From positions 1 to 6,268 of the forward strand of contig JAFGRS010000523.1 in the NCBI GenBank assembly GCA_016935045.1: a stretch of 6,268 nucleotides of DNA. Reading direction: 5' to 3'. Below the pieces are notes generated by a model. That model worked only from the letters and a program-made list of their open reading frames with translations, ran no database searches and was not told where the DNA came from. The position numbers were made by a program, and so were the translations under genes. Positions 1 through 5,883 of the stretch are shown piece by piece. Position 1 is the stretch's first letter. Each line of letters begins with the position of its first letter. Origin of the DNA: Lentisphaeria bacterium (lineage in GTDB: Bacteria > Verrucomicrobiota > Lentisphaeria > Oligosphaerales > JAFGRS01).

Positions 1-61
1 ATCCCAGTCCTCCCCATGGCTCCGGCAAGGCTCGCGGCGAGGTTGGCGAATAGTCGTTCAT
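1..61 (-). CDS. possible 5' end of a gene running off the left edge
   Basis: On the minus strand an ATG at 61-59 opens a frame that stays free of stops to the window edge, giving MNDYSPTSPRALPEPWGGLG. The codons look reasonable for a GC-rich gene. The bases just before the ATG (GAAAAG on the minus strand) are only a poor ribosome binding site. An ATG eight bases further upstream, in another frame, stops after three codons. Twenty residues are too few to assign a family. The orientation matches the two large genes, but the gap to the GH2 stop is over 800 bases, so cotranscription is not implied. It may be a chance open stretch. Confidence 0.25.
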   Translation of the reverse strand, partial: MNDYSPTSPRALPEPWGGLG

Positions 62-131
62 CTTTTCATATTGGGTTGGCCACTACCGAACGGGTGACCC
101 GGGCATCCTTGGGACAACGTACCACGACATC

Positions 132-145
132 CCCCTCTCAGAACC
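132..145. repeat. copy A of a 14-base direct repeat (CCCCTCTCAGAACC)
   Basis: The 14 bases CCCCTCTCAGAACC occur here and again at 857-870. Both copies are preceded by ACCACG, although copy A has a few extra bases between that and the shared core. The second copy sits just beyond the GH2 stop codon. Similarity does not visibly continue past the core into the coding side. It may be a short duplication, part of a dispersed repeat family, or chance. Confidence 0.45.
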
Positions 146-171
146 CGATGGCCGCAGTTCCGGAGGGATCC

Positions 172-186
172 CCGGGACAAGCCCGG
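172..186. repeat. extragenic palindrome, copy 1 (CCGGGACAAGCCCGG)
   Basis: A 5-bp stem CCGGG/CCCGG encloses the loop ACAAG. The identical 15 bases recur at 3903-3917 in the spacer between the two main genes. Palindromes built on GGGACAAGCCC are, as I recall, frequent as extragenic repeats in some Alphaproteobacteria, so this may belong to a genome-wide repetitive extragenic palindrome family. No T run follows on either strand, which argues against an intrinsic terminator. Confidence 0.55.
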
Positions 187-244
187 ATGCCTTGAGCGGC
201 AACGCCATCTGTCAAGCGATGCGCAATCTACCAGCAACTTGGCG

Positions 245-280
245 CCATTGCCTGCATCCCGGGGGGTCGGATGGCAATGG
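245..280. repeat. inverted repeat / stem-loop
   Basis: CCATTGCC (245-252) pairs perfectly with GGCAATGG (273-280). Inside it ATCC (256-259) pairs with GGAT (269-272), leaving a three-base bulge TGC on one side and a nine-base G-rich loop. This gives 12 pairs in 36 bases. It lies between two other hairpins in the same intergenic stretch. Function is unknown; it could be part of a structured RNA or simply extragenic palindromic DNA. Confidence 0.5.
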
Positions 281-295
281 GTCAGTGAAACCCGC

Positions 296-335
296 GAGCA
301 GCATCGGGTCGGACCCGCGGAACATGTTGCTGCTC
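296..335. repeat. nested inverted repeat / stem-loop
   Basis: GAGCAGCA (296-303) pairs perfectly with TGCTGCTC (328-335). A small inner hairpin, CGGGT (305-309) with ACCCG (313-317), lies within the 24-base loop. It starts 15 bases after the end of the hairpin at 245-280. No T run follows on either strand. Role unknown. Confidence 0.5.
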
Positions 336-856
336 CGTTGGATAGAGGTGGACTGTGGGGCTCTACGGAGCTTAAAGCCGCCTTTTGGCCCGGCGTTCCT
401 GGGGGCTACTGGCAAGGCCATGCCCGGAAAGGCCCCGTACTGCGCGGAGCGTTCCGGAGAGGGAGGGATGGACGGGAGTCGTCCCGATCGCTTCACTGCC
501 TCTATCAGGCCATCCGGAAGAAGGGGGGGGTGTTGTGGAACCTGTTGTTCACACGAAGCGCAGCGCTGTGGTTCCGATTCTCACCGGGCCAGCCGAAACT
601 CCATTCCCCGGCGCTGCCGAACCCGTTGCCTTTGGACAGCACGACATGCCCGCCCCCTTCGCGCGTCATCCACACCATGATCGCAAAGTCAGCGACTCGC
701 GACTGGCGATTGGACCGGCCGATGGCGTGCTGACGGGAGTCTCATCTCAGGCTTATTCCCCAGACCCCGCATGCGGAGCGCGCACAGGCGAAGCAGACCC
801 GACAGAGGCACGCTGCCGCAGTCCCCACTCGTATTCTCACTCAGAACAGACCACGT

Positions 857-870
857 CCCCTCTCAGAACC
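857..870. repeat. copy B of the 14-base direct repeat
   Basis: Second copy of CCCCTCTCAGAACC, located two bases beyond the GH2 stop codon on the 3' side of that gene. The shorter word CAGAAC appears once more at 842-847, giving a small cluster of related words here. See the copy at 132-145. The roughly 710 bases between the copies contain no gene I can support. Confidence 0.45.
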
Positions 871-872
871 AG

Positions 873-3764
873 TCAGAAGGTCGGGGGACAGGCGCCTCCG
901 GCAAAGCGGATCAGGTTGAGCAGGATGCGGTCCGCAACGGGATCCCGGCACAGGTTCTCGACCAGGCGGAGCTGGGAGAGGATGCAGCGCCCGTCGCCGG
1001 CCGGCGCAATCACCAGGTCGGCCCCCCGCCAGGTGTCCCCGGGGCCGTAGTAGTGGCGTTTCCTCGAGTCGAGATCGGGGAACCAATCGTAGCCGATGGC
1101 CCCGGCAACGAGTTCCCCGCCGACGTCGAGAAGGGCGTTTCGGGCCCAGACGTTCTCGTAGACCGGTCCCATGATGCCGTTCGTGGGCAACCCCGCGAAG
1201 ATGGGGTGATCGAGCACGAGATGCGAGACGCCGTTCCAGGTGGCCGTGGCAATCCTCTGACGCCCCGTGACCGGCAGCAACGACGAGATGGGCACGGCCT
1301 TGCCCCACTCCACCCGCGGACCGCCGCCACCGAGGTAGATGGCTGTGCCGCCGCTGCGCACAAAGGCCGCCAGCGCCTCGAAGCGCCCGCGCTCGGCAGG
1401 GCTGCGCGCCTCCGTCCGCGAGACGAGGACCGGCAGAGCCTTCGGGGTGTCGGGCCCAAACTCATCGAAGACCAATCCCTGCGAACGCAGGAACGGCCCG
1501 AGTGCGTCGCCGGGGTCGAGGAGCGCGACGCGTCGCGGCGGCGCCTTCAGGGCATCCGGCGGAAAGACATCGAAATCGTAGGCACTGTCCGCCACGGTTC
1601 CCCCGCCCTCGTCGACGCAGCAGGCACGCACCGTGTAGCGCCCCCGGAAACCCTCGGTGTCCAGACGCAGGGAGAGGAGCGTCGTGACGCCGCTGCCCAG
1701 GCATGCCGCGGAAGCCGTGCGGTAGACCGTTTCCCCGTCCGCCGCCATGACCTCCACGCGCACGGCGCCTTCCACGGGGGCCTGTTCGTTCACGCCGGTA
1801 ACATCGATCACGGTTCCTTGCTGAGCATAGACGTTTCGCGGGCGCACCCGGATGGAGAGGATGCGGGGTTGCCCCGCGGCCTTCGTCCCCTCGTAGACAG
1901 CGCCCTTCGGGTTGCGGAACAAGTCCAGCAGGCCGGCGCCGACGATCCAGTCGCCATCGGTCAGGGCGTGTATGCAGTACCCGGCGACATGGGAATTGCA
2001 GCGTACCGCCTCGATCATCCGGCGGTTCGCCACGCCGTGCTGATGCTGCTGCTCCAGGCAGAACGCCTCCAGGTCGCCGTAGATCCGGTCGAACCCGCTC
2101 TCTTCGAGGATCTTCCGGTGCTGTTCAGCCAGGCGCCGATGGTACACGGTGGGCGGCGCCAGGGGATTGCCGCTCGCAGCGAAGCGGCGGTTGTTCTCGA
2201 CCAGATCGGGAAGGCTGCCGTAGCCGAGCTCCGAGAAGAACGTCATCAGACCCGGCACCACGTTCCTGCCCGGGAGCCTGCCGCCGAACCCCATGGCGCG
2301 CATCTGCTCGTGGGTGACGCTACCCGCCAGCAGCAGTTTGCTGTAGACCTCGTCGTTGACGTGCGGTCCCGGGTAGTCGTGGATGTCGTTGAACTGCGTC
2401 GGTTCCCACCGGTAGGGCAGGTACAGGTTGGCGCCGTAGGCCCATCCCCCGGATTCGTCCAGGATCAACCGCGTCGGATCAAGCTCCCGGGCCAGCATGG
2501 CCATGGGATGCATCATCCGCTTCAGCACCGGGCGTTTCAGCTCGTTGAACAGCTCCCACTGCACGACGCAGGTGCGGCTGCGGTCCCGCAGAATGCTCTC
2601 GCGCACCTCGTTCGCCACCCAGCCCGGGAGACGTGCCGATTCGACCGGGAAGTCCATGCACTCCACCGCGATCGACCCCACCGTCAGCATGCCCATCTCG
2701 TCGCAGAGATCCAGCCACAGCGGCGGAGGCGGCTTGCGCCAGGGACGGATCATGTTGAAACCCGCCTGCTTGGCCAGCTCGATCTCCCGGATCGCCATCT
2801 CCCGGCTGTCGGGATAGGCCAGACCGACCGGATAGAGACCCTCGAAGAAGACAGCTTTTATATAAATGGAATCAGCGTTCAGGCAAAATCGCCTGTCGCG
2901 GATGGTGAATTCCCGCATCCCGAAACGGGTGTTCCAGAAGTCGAGGGCCCTGCCGCCGGCAGCCAGGGCGATGTCGGCACGGTAGAGGTGGGGCCGGTCC
3001 GGGGACCAGGGCACTGCAGCGGCAATGCGGAGGGTCCAGGCGTGGCGATGGCTGCCGGGTGGGAGGGTGAGGGTCTCCTCGCTCTGCGCCACGGTCGTCT
3101 CGGGGTCAGAAGCCGACCGGACGAGGATGTGCACCCGGGCTTCGGTCGTCCGCGTGGCCGTCCGCACGGTCTCCGCGTGGAAGGTCACCTGGCCGTCGGC
3201 GAGACGTGGCTCGACGAAGACGTCCCTGAGAAAGGTGTCACCGGTAGCCACGAGATGCACGGACTGCCAGACGCCCCCGGTGATGGCGCCGCGCCACTGG
3301 GGGGTCTCGAGGGGGCCAACACCGTCCACCCGCCTGTCCTGCAGCAGAATGGGCCCGGCCACACGCAGGATCAACGTGTTCTCCGTCCCGAAGGCAAGGA
3401 CATCGTCGACCCGGAACTCGAACGGAGTGAAGCCCCCCTCGTGAAAGCCGATGGCGCTGTCGTTCAGCCAGACTTCGGCGAGGAAGTTCACCGCCTCGAA
3501 GCGCAGCCGCACGACCTGGCCCGACCATTCCTCCGGCACGCGGAAGGTGCGGCGGTAAAACGCCACGCCCTCGTAGTCCTTCTCGGTCAACTCCCAGCAA
3601 CTGGGTACGACGATGGACCGCGCCGCGCCTGTCGGGAAACTCCCCCGTCGCATCCACTTCCCGTCCCGACCCCGGTTCTCCGGGTCGAAGGCGATCTCCC
3701 ACGTCCCGTCCAGGGAAAGCACCTGACGGCCCCGGACCGCGCCTGCCTCTGCCGTGTTGCTCAT
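873..3764 (-). CDS. GH2-family glycoside hydrolase with C-terminal amidotransferase-like domain
   Basis: 963-residue protein of the beta-galactosidase/beta-glucuronidase superfamily (GH2), expected to remove a terminal beta-linked sugar by a retaining mechanism. Residues about 15-175 form the N-terminal sugar-binding jelly roll (LDGTWEIAFDP at 18-28, VPSCWE at 53-58, YEGVAFYRRTF at 64-74, AEVWLND at 96-102). About 178-285 is the immunoglobulin-like domain, ending in PWSPDRPHLY (252-261). About 290-625 is the catalytic barrel, with AGFNMIRPW (334-342), acid/base Glu408 in WELFNEL and probable nucleophile Glu512 in FFSELGYGS. About 635-735 looks like a further beta-sandwich. About 743-957 resembles a type 1 glutamine-amidotransferase-like fold ending in ILSQLRLVENL (928-938). 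No signal peptide or membrane segment is visible, so it is probably cytoplasmic. The frame stays open upstream to 3911, but ATG 3764 is preferred: GAGGG lies six bases before it and homology begins soon after. Substrate cannot be read from the sequence. Confidence 0.93.
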   Translation of the reverse strand: MSNTAEAGAVRGRQVLSLDGTWEIAFDPENRGRDGKWMRRGSFPTGAARSIVVPSCWELTEKDYEGVAFYRRTFRVPEEWSGQVVRLRFEAVNFLAEVWLNDSAIGFHEGGFTPFEFRVDDVLAFGTENTLILRVAGPILLQDRRVDGVGPLETPQWRGAITGGVWQSVHLVATGDTFLRDVFVEPRLADGQVTFHAETVRTATRTTEARVHILVRSASDPETTVAQSEETLTLPPGSHRHAWTLRIAAAVPWSPDRPHLYRADIALAAGGRALDFWNTRFGMREFTIRDRRFCLNADSIYIKAVFFEGLYPVGLAYPDSREMAIREIELAKQAGFNMIRPWRKPPPPLWLDLCDEMGMLTVGSIAVECMDFPVESARLPGWVANEVRESILRDRSRTCVVQWELFNELKRPVLKRMMHPMAMLARELDPTRLILDESGGWAYGANLYLPYRWEPTQFNDIHDYPGPHVNDEVYSKLLLAGSVTHEQMRAMGFGGRLPGRNVVPGLMTFFSELGYGSLPDLVENNRRFAASGNPLAPPTVYHRRLAEQHRKILEESGFDRIYGDLEAFCLEQQHQHGVANRRMIEAVRCNSHVAGYCIHALTDGDWIVGAGLLDLFRNPKGAVYEGTKAAGQPRILSIRVRPRNVYAQQGTVIDVTGVNEQAPVEGAVRVEVMAADGETVYRTASAACLGSGVTTLLSLRLDTEGFRGRYTVRACCVDEGGGTVADSAYDFDVFPPDALKAPPRRVALLDPGDALGPFLRSQGLVFDEFGPDTPKALPVLVSRTEARSPAERGRFEALAAFVRSGGTAIYLGGGGPRVEWGKAVPISSLLPVTGRQRIATATWNGVSHLVLDHPIFAGLPTNGIMGPVYENVWARNALLDVGGELVAGAIGYDWFPDLDSRKRHYYGPGDTWRGADLVIAPAGDGRCILSQLRLVENLCRDPVADRILLNLIRFAGGACPPTF
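2859..2886 (-). promoter_or_regulatory. promoter-like motif inside the GH2 gene
   Basis: On the minus strand TTGCCT (2886-2881) is followed after 16 bases by TATATA (2864-2859), close to a sigma-70 -35/-10 pair. It lies in an AT-rich island unlike the rest of the gene. It would transcribe the 3' two thirds of GH2, for which no independent start is obvious, so it is probably fortuitous or cryptic. Confidence 0.2.
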
Positions 3765-3770
3765 CCGTTG

Positions 3771-3775
3771 CCCTC
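3771..3775 (-). promoter_or_regulatory. ribosome binding site of the GH2 gene
   Basis: GAGGG on the minus strand, six bases before the ATG at 3764-3762. It supports that start over earlier ATG codons in the open frame (3911 and 3887), which have no such site and would add a low-complexity Arg/Gly/Pro leader not expected in GH2 proteins. Confidence 0.75.
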
Positions 3776-3788
3776 GTCGTCTGAGGCT

Positions 3789-3855
3789 TACCCCAATCCG
3801 GCGAATCGGTTCCCCCCGCCACTGTCCCTGCGGCAGTGGAGCGCCGATTGGGGTA
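3789..3855. promoter_or_regulatory. nested inverted repeat upstream of GH2 (candidate operator or leader structure)
   Basis: TACCCCAATC (3789-3798) is a perfect inverted match to GATTGGGGTA (3846-3855). The pairing continues past one bulged base with GGCG (3800-3803) and CGCC (3842-3845), for 14 pairs in all. Within the loop CCACTG (3819-3824) pairs with CAGTGG (3834-3839) across nine bases. A competing pairing exists: AATCGG (3804-3809) with CCGATT (3844-3849), which would exclude the outer stem. The element ends 13 bases before the GH2 ribosome binding site. It has no T run, so it is not a typical terminator. It could be a dimeric regulator site in DNA, a leader RNA structure, or a mobile palindrome. 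Confidence 0.5.
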
Positions 3856-3899
3856 GAGGGTGCGCGGCCGCGCCCACTCCCCGCCATCCTATCGGCGCT

Positions 3900-3920
3900 C
3901 CGCCGGGACAAGCCCGGCGG
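3900..3920. repeat. extragenic palindrome, copy 2, extended to an 8-bp stem
   Basis: CCGCCGGG (3900-3907) pairs perfectly with CCCGGCGG (3913-3920) around the loop ACAAG. Its inner 15 bases (3903-3917) are identical to 172-186. It lies about 95 bases downstream of the ceramidase-like stop codon. It could slow transcription or protect the mRNA 3' end, but without a T run I do not call it a terminator. Confidence 0.6.
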
Positions 3921-4013
3921 CAGCGTTGGGATCTTGCAGCAGCCCGATCCCTCCCCGCACGGCCCCCTGGACAGCGACGCCCGGGGAAGCGGTTCCCGTC
4001 ATCACGACGGTGG

Positions 4014-5339
4014 CTACTCCCGGCCTTCCCAGAGGTCCCACATCAGGACCTGGACCGCATCGGTCATCTGGCGGCCCCCATCGGCATCGAGTCGGCGCGA
4101 GAGGATGGGCAGGGCCCCGTAGGCGCCGCGGTGGGCCTGGTCGCTGGTGGGGATGTAGCCGAACCAGTCGTTCGCCAGTTCCGCCACGAAGGTGAAGCGC
4201 GCCGGGGACCAGTGTTTGATCTCGATCCCCCACTTCACAAATACCTCACCCGGCAAACCGATGAACAGCATGTCCCCGAGCCGGATGGCCTGCACCGTGA
4301 CCTCCGCCTGCTGCCCGTCGTAGGGCCATTCGTCGAAACGCTGCACGATCAGCGCGTCCCGCGCATTGAGTTGGGGTTGTGCACGGAGGTTCTCCACGTA
4401 GGCGCGCATGGTATCGTCGCGGGTATACCAGGGGATCCGCGGCCGGCGCAGGCGCCCGGCGATGGTGGCATTCTCGGCCGGCTCTGCCATCTCGACGGCA
4501 TTGATGGCAAGTCCGGCCATGGCCCGCCCCATCTGGTCGGTGCGGAGTTGGCCCCGGGGGGCAATGCGCTTGGGCGCCCAGTGGTGGTGATTGATATCGC
4601 CGCAGCAGCCATTGAGGAAGACCGTCACCGCCTGGGGTCCGTAGACCGCCGCAACGGTGCGCGCGACCTTGCCAGGCCAGCCCGCCGAGATCTGGGTGCC
4701 GCCGGTGGCATCCGCGTGCATGGCGTAGTTGACCACCATCGCCCGCACCGTGCCGTCGTGTTCCCGCACCGCCAGAGCCAGCACTTCCGGGTCGATCGGG
4801 CCGGCAGGACCGAGCACCCCGTCCTTGCCAAACACCTCGGAGCCGTCGCGCCGGCGCCCGAGGCGGTTGCTGCCGAAGGCGGACTCGGACTGACGCCCGG
4901 GCACCAGCACCGCGTCGAACATCTCCGCGTGGGCAGCCTCGACCGCCTCCGCGATCCTGTCCGGCAGTGCATCGAGCCAGTCCGGGTTGACAGGGATGAT
5001 CTGCCTGCCCTGCCGCCGCGTGTTCGGTCCCGTATGCGTGTGGGTGGCACAGATCAGAACACAGTCGGGGGGGATCCCGCAGCGCTGGGCGATGCGTGCC
5101 TTCGCCGCGTCGGTCGTCTCCCGGGTCAGGCAGATCAGGTCGCAGGAAACCAACGCCATGCGGGCGCCACCGTGCGCGAGGACCACGGCCCGGGCAAACA
5201 ACGGATCGGCCACGGCATCGCTCACCCGGTCGCTGAAATACCCCGCCAACGAGGTGCCCAAAGGCGGTGTGATCTCCACCTGCGCGGCCCCGGCACAAAC
5301 CTCCGGCAGACCCTCGGTCCTGTACGGTCCCTCTGTCAT
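4014..5339 (-). CDS. neutral/alkaline ceramidase N-terminal-domain-like metallohydrolase
   Basis: 441-residue protein matching the catalytic domain of the neutral/alkaline non-lysosomal ceramidase family, zinc amidases that cleave the N-acyl bond of ceramide. Family landmarks in order: AGAAQVEITPPLGTSLAGY (16-34), DPLFARAVVL (45-54), CATHTHTGP (97-105), NYAMHAD (204-210), NGCCGDIN (243-250), LPGEVF (362-367) and NDWFGYIPT (390-398). By comparison with Pseudomonas ceramidase, His100, His208, Glu365 and Tyr395 are the likely zinc ligands. The characterised enzymes carry GDVSPN with the catalytic Ser; here the matching stretch is GDINHH, so Asn250 replaces it. The C-terminal Ig-like domain and a signal peptide are absent. 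The ATG at 5339 is chosen because homology starts about 15 residues later and a partial ribosome binding site precedes it; the frame is open back to 5504. Family membership is firm, ceramidase activity is not. Confidence 0.88.
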   Translation of the reverse strand: MTEGPYRTEGLPEVCAGAAQVEITPPLGTSLAGYFSDRVSDAVADPLFARAVVLAHGGARMALVSCDLICLTRETTDAAKARIAQRCGIPPDCVLICATHTHTGPNTRRQGRQIIPVNPDWLDALPDRIAEAVEAAHAEMFDAVLVPGRQSESAFGSNRLGRRRDGSEVFGKDGVLGPAGPIDPEVLALAVREHDGTVRAMVVNYAMHADATGGTQISAGWPGKVARTVAAVYGPQAVTVFLNGCCGDINHHHWAPKRIAPRGQLRTDQMGRAMAGLAINAVEMAEPAENATIAGRLRRPRIPWYTRDDTMRAYVENLRAQPQLNARDALIVQRFDEWPYDGQQAEVTVQAIRLGDMLFIGLPGEVFVKWGIEIKHWSPARFTFVAELANDWFGYIPTSDQAHRGAYGALPILSRRLDADGGRQMTDAVQVLMWDLWEGRE

Positions 5340-5347
5340 GGCCAAAA

Positions 5348-5352
5348 CCCTT
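5348..5352 (-). promoter_or_regulatory. likely ribosome binding site of the ceramidase-like gene
   Basis: AAGGG on the minus strand, eight bases before the ATG at 5339-5337. It is a moderate match. The next upstream in-frame ATG (5405) has no comparable purine tract, which favours the shorter protein. Confidence 0.5.
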
Positions 5353-5571
5353 CGCGTGTCTGTGCCTTCGACCCGGTCCCCAACCTCGTCGCCCGGAACC
5401 GCCATGCACCGATCCGTCGTCCCCAAGGGCGTGCCCCCCGCGCGCCGGCACGGGAGCGCAACGCCCGTGTCCCGGGATGCGTCCGGACCCATCCCCGACA
5501 CCATAGCCCCTGCCCCGGACCGTTGCCATCCTGCTCGCCGACTCCGGGTAGTGCCTCAGTACCTATGGGAC

Positions 5572-5643
5572 GGCTCAGCAGGAACTGCGTCCTCCAGCAT
5601 GCTGTATCTGCCCGGGACTGGAGGGCAAAGCTCCTGCTGAGCC
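5572..5643. repeat. 72-base near-perfect inverted repeat
   Basis: Two 26-base arms (5572-5597 and 5618-5643) match as inverted copies at 22 of 26 positions around a 20-base centre. The outer 12 pairs, GGCTCAGCAGGA with TCCTGCTGAGCC, and the inner seven, CCTCCAG with CTGGAGG less one neighbouring base, are intact; the four differences lie between them. In minus-strand RNA two of these four become G-U pairs, so the hairpin is better preserved there. The 10-bp palindrome CAGCATGCTG (5595-5604) spans the inner arm edge. No T run follows. It lies 233 bases upstream of the ceramidase-like start. It could be a non-autonomous mobile palindrome, a regulatory site, or a structured RNA in a long leader. 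Confidence 0.65.
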
Positions 5644-5883
5644 AATCTCCAATCCTCTCCTGTTCTTGCTGACCTTATCCGATTCACGAACCGCGAAACA
5701 CGTGCAGGAACACGAAGGGAACCATCTGCCGACAAGCGGGTTGCACGGCTCACTCCCACCGGCGCCCGGAAGCGCCCGACACACGGGTGCAGCGCCGGGA
5801 TTGGTGCTGCCGCCGACGAGCGCAACCGGGAAGGCACCTGAAGGGACGCCCCTGCCCGACGCGTGTCTCCGTGGGGAAGACCG

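Larger units (their letters stand above)
62..872. other. long intergenic region without a supportable gene
   Basis: About 810 bases lie between the GH2 stop and the possible gene start at 61. Several overlapping frames are open, but their translations are rich in Arg, Gly, Pro and Ser, contain no domain I recognise, and overlap one another on both strands as expected in GC-rich non-coding DNA. The region holds stem-loops at 172-186, 245-280 and 296-335, a run of eight G at 523-530, a 10-bp perfect palindrome CCGCATGCGG at 767-776, and a 14-base repeat at both ends (132-145 and 857-870). I see no hairpin followed by a T run on the minus strand, so no intrinsic terminator for the GH2 gene can be named. 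A decayed gene or a structured RNA is possible but not shown. Confidence 0.6.
3765..4013. other. spacer between the ceramidase-like and GH2 genes
   Basis: This 249-base spacer separates two genes read in the same direction, too wide for tight translational coupling. It holds the GH2 ribosome binding site (3771-3775), a nested inverted repeat (3789-3855) and a strong 8-bp hairpin (3900-3920). Neither hairpin is followed by a T run on the minus strand, so an intrinsic terminator after the upstream gene is not seen. I could not name a convincing -35/-10 promoter. GH2 may be read from its own promoter or by readthrough from the upstream gene. Confidence 0.6.

Noticed and set aside
192..1050. Three overlapping plus-strand open frames of 162 to 221 codons
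   Set aside because: Composition is typical of non-coding GC-rich DNA, no domain is seen, they overlap one another and no convincing ribosome binding site is present; the last runs into the GH2 gene antisense.
3765..3911. An N-terminal extension of the GH2 protein starting at 3911
   Set aside because: The extra 49 residues are Arg/Gly/Pro-rich, cover the inverted repeat, and lack a ribosome binding site. The GAGGG site supports the start at 3764.
3900..3920. Intrinsic terminator after the ceramidase-like gene
   Set aside because: The stem is strong, but no T run follows on the minus strand.
5340..5504. An N-terminal extension of the ceramidase-like protein starting at 5504 or 5405
   Set aside because: The extension has no family similarity or signal-peptide character, and the start at 5339 is placed as expected relative to the conserved AGAAQVEITPP stretch.
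771..5672. A plus-strand reading frame open for about 4.9 kb, 1633 codons, across both genes
   Set aside because: It is codon-aligned with both minus-strand genes and stays open because they avoid TTA, CTA and TCA codons, as GC-rich genes do. Its translation is rich in His, Arg, Pro and Gly with no domain, while the minus strand encodes clear GH2 and ceramidase-like motifs.
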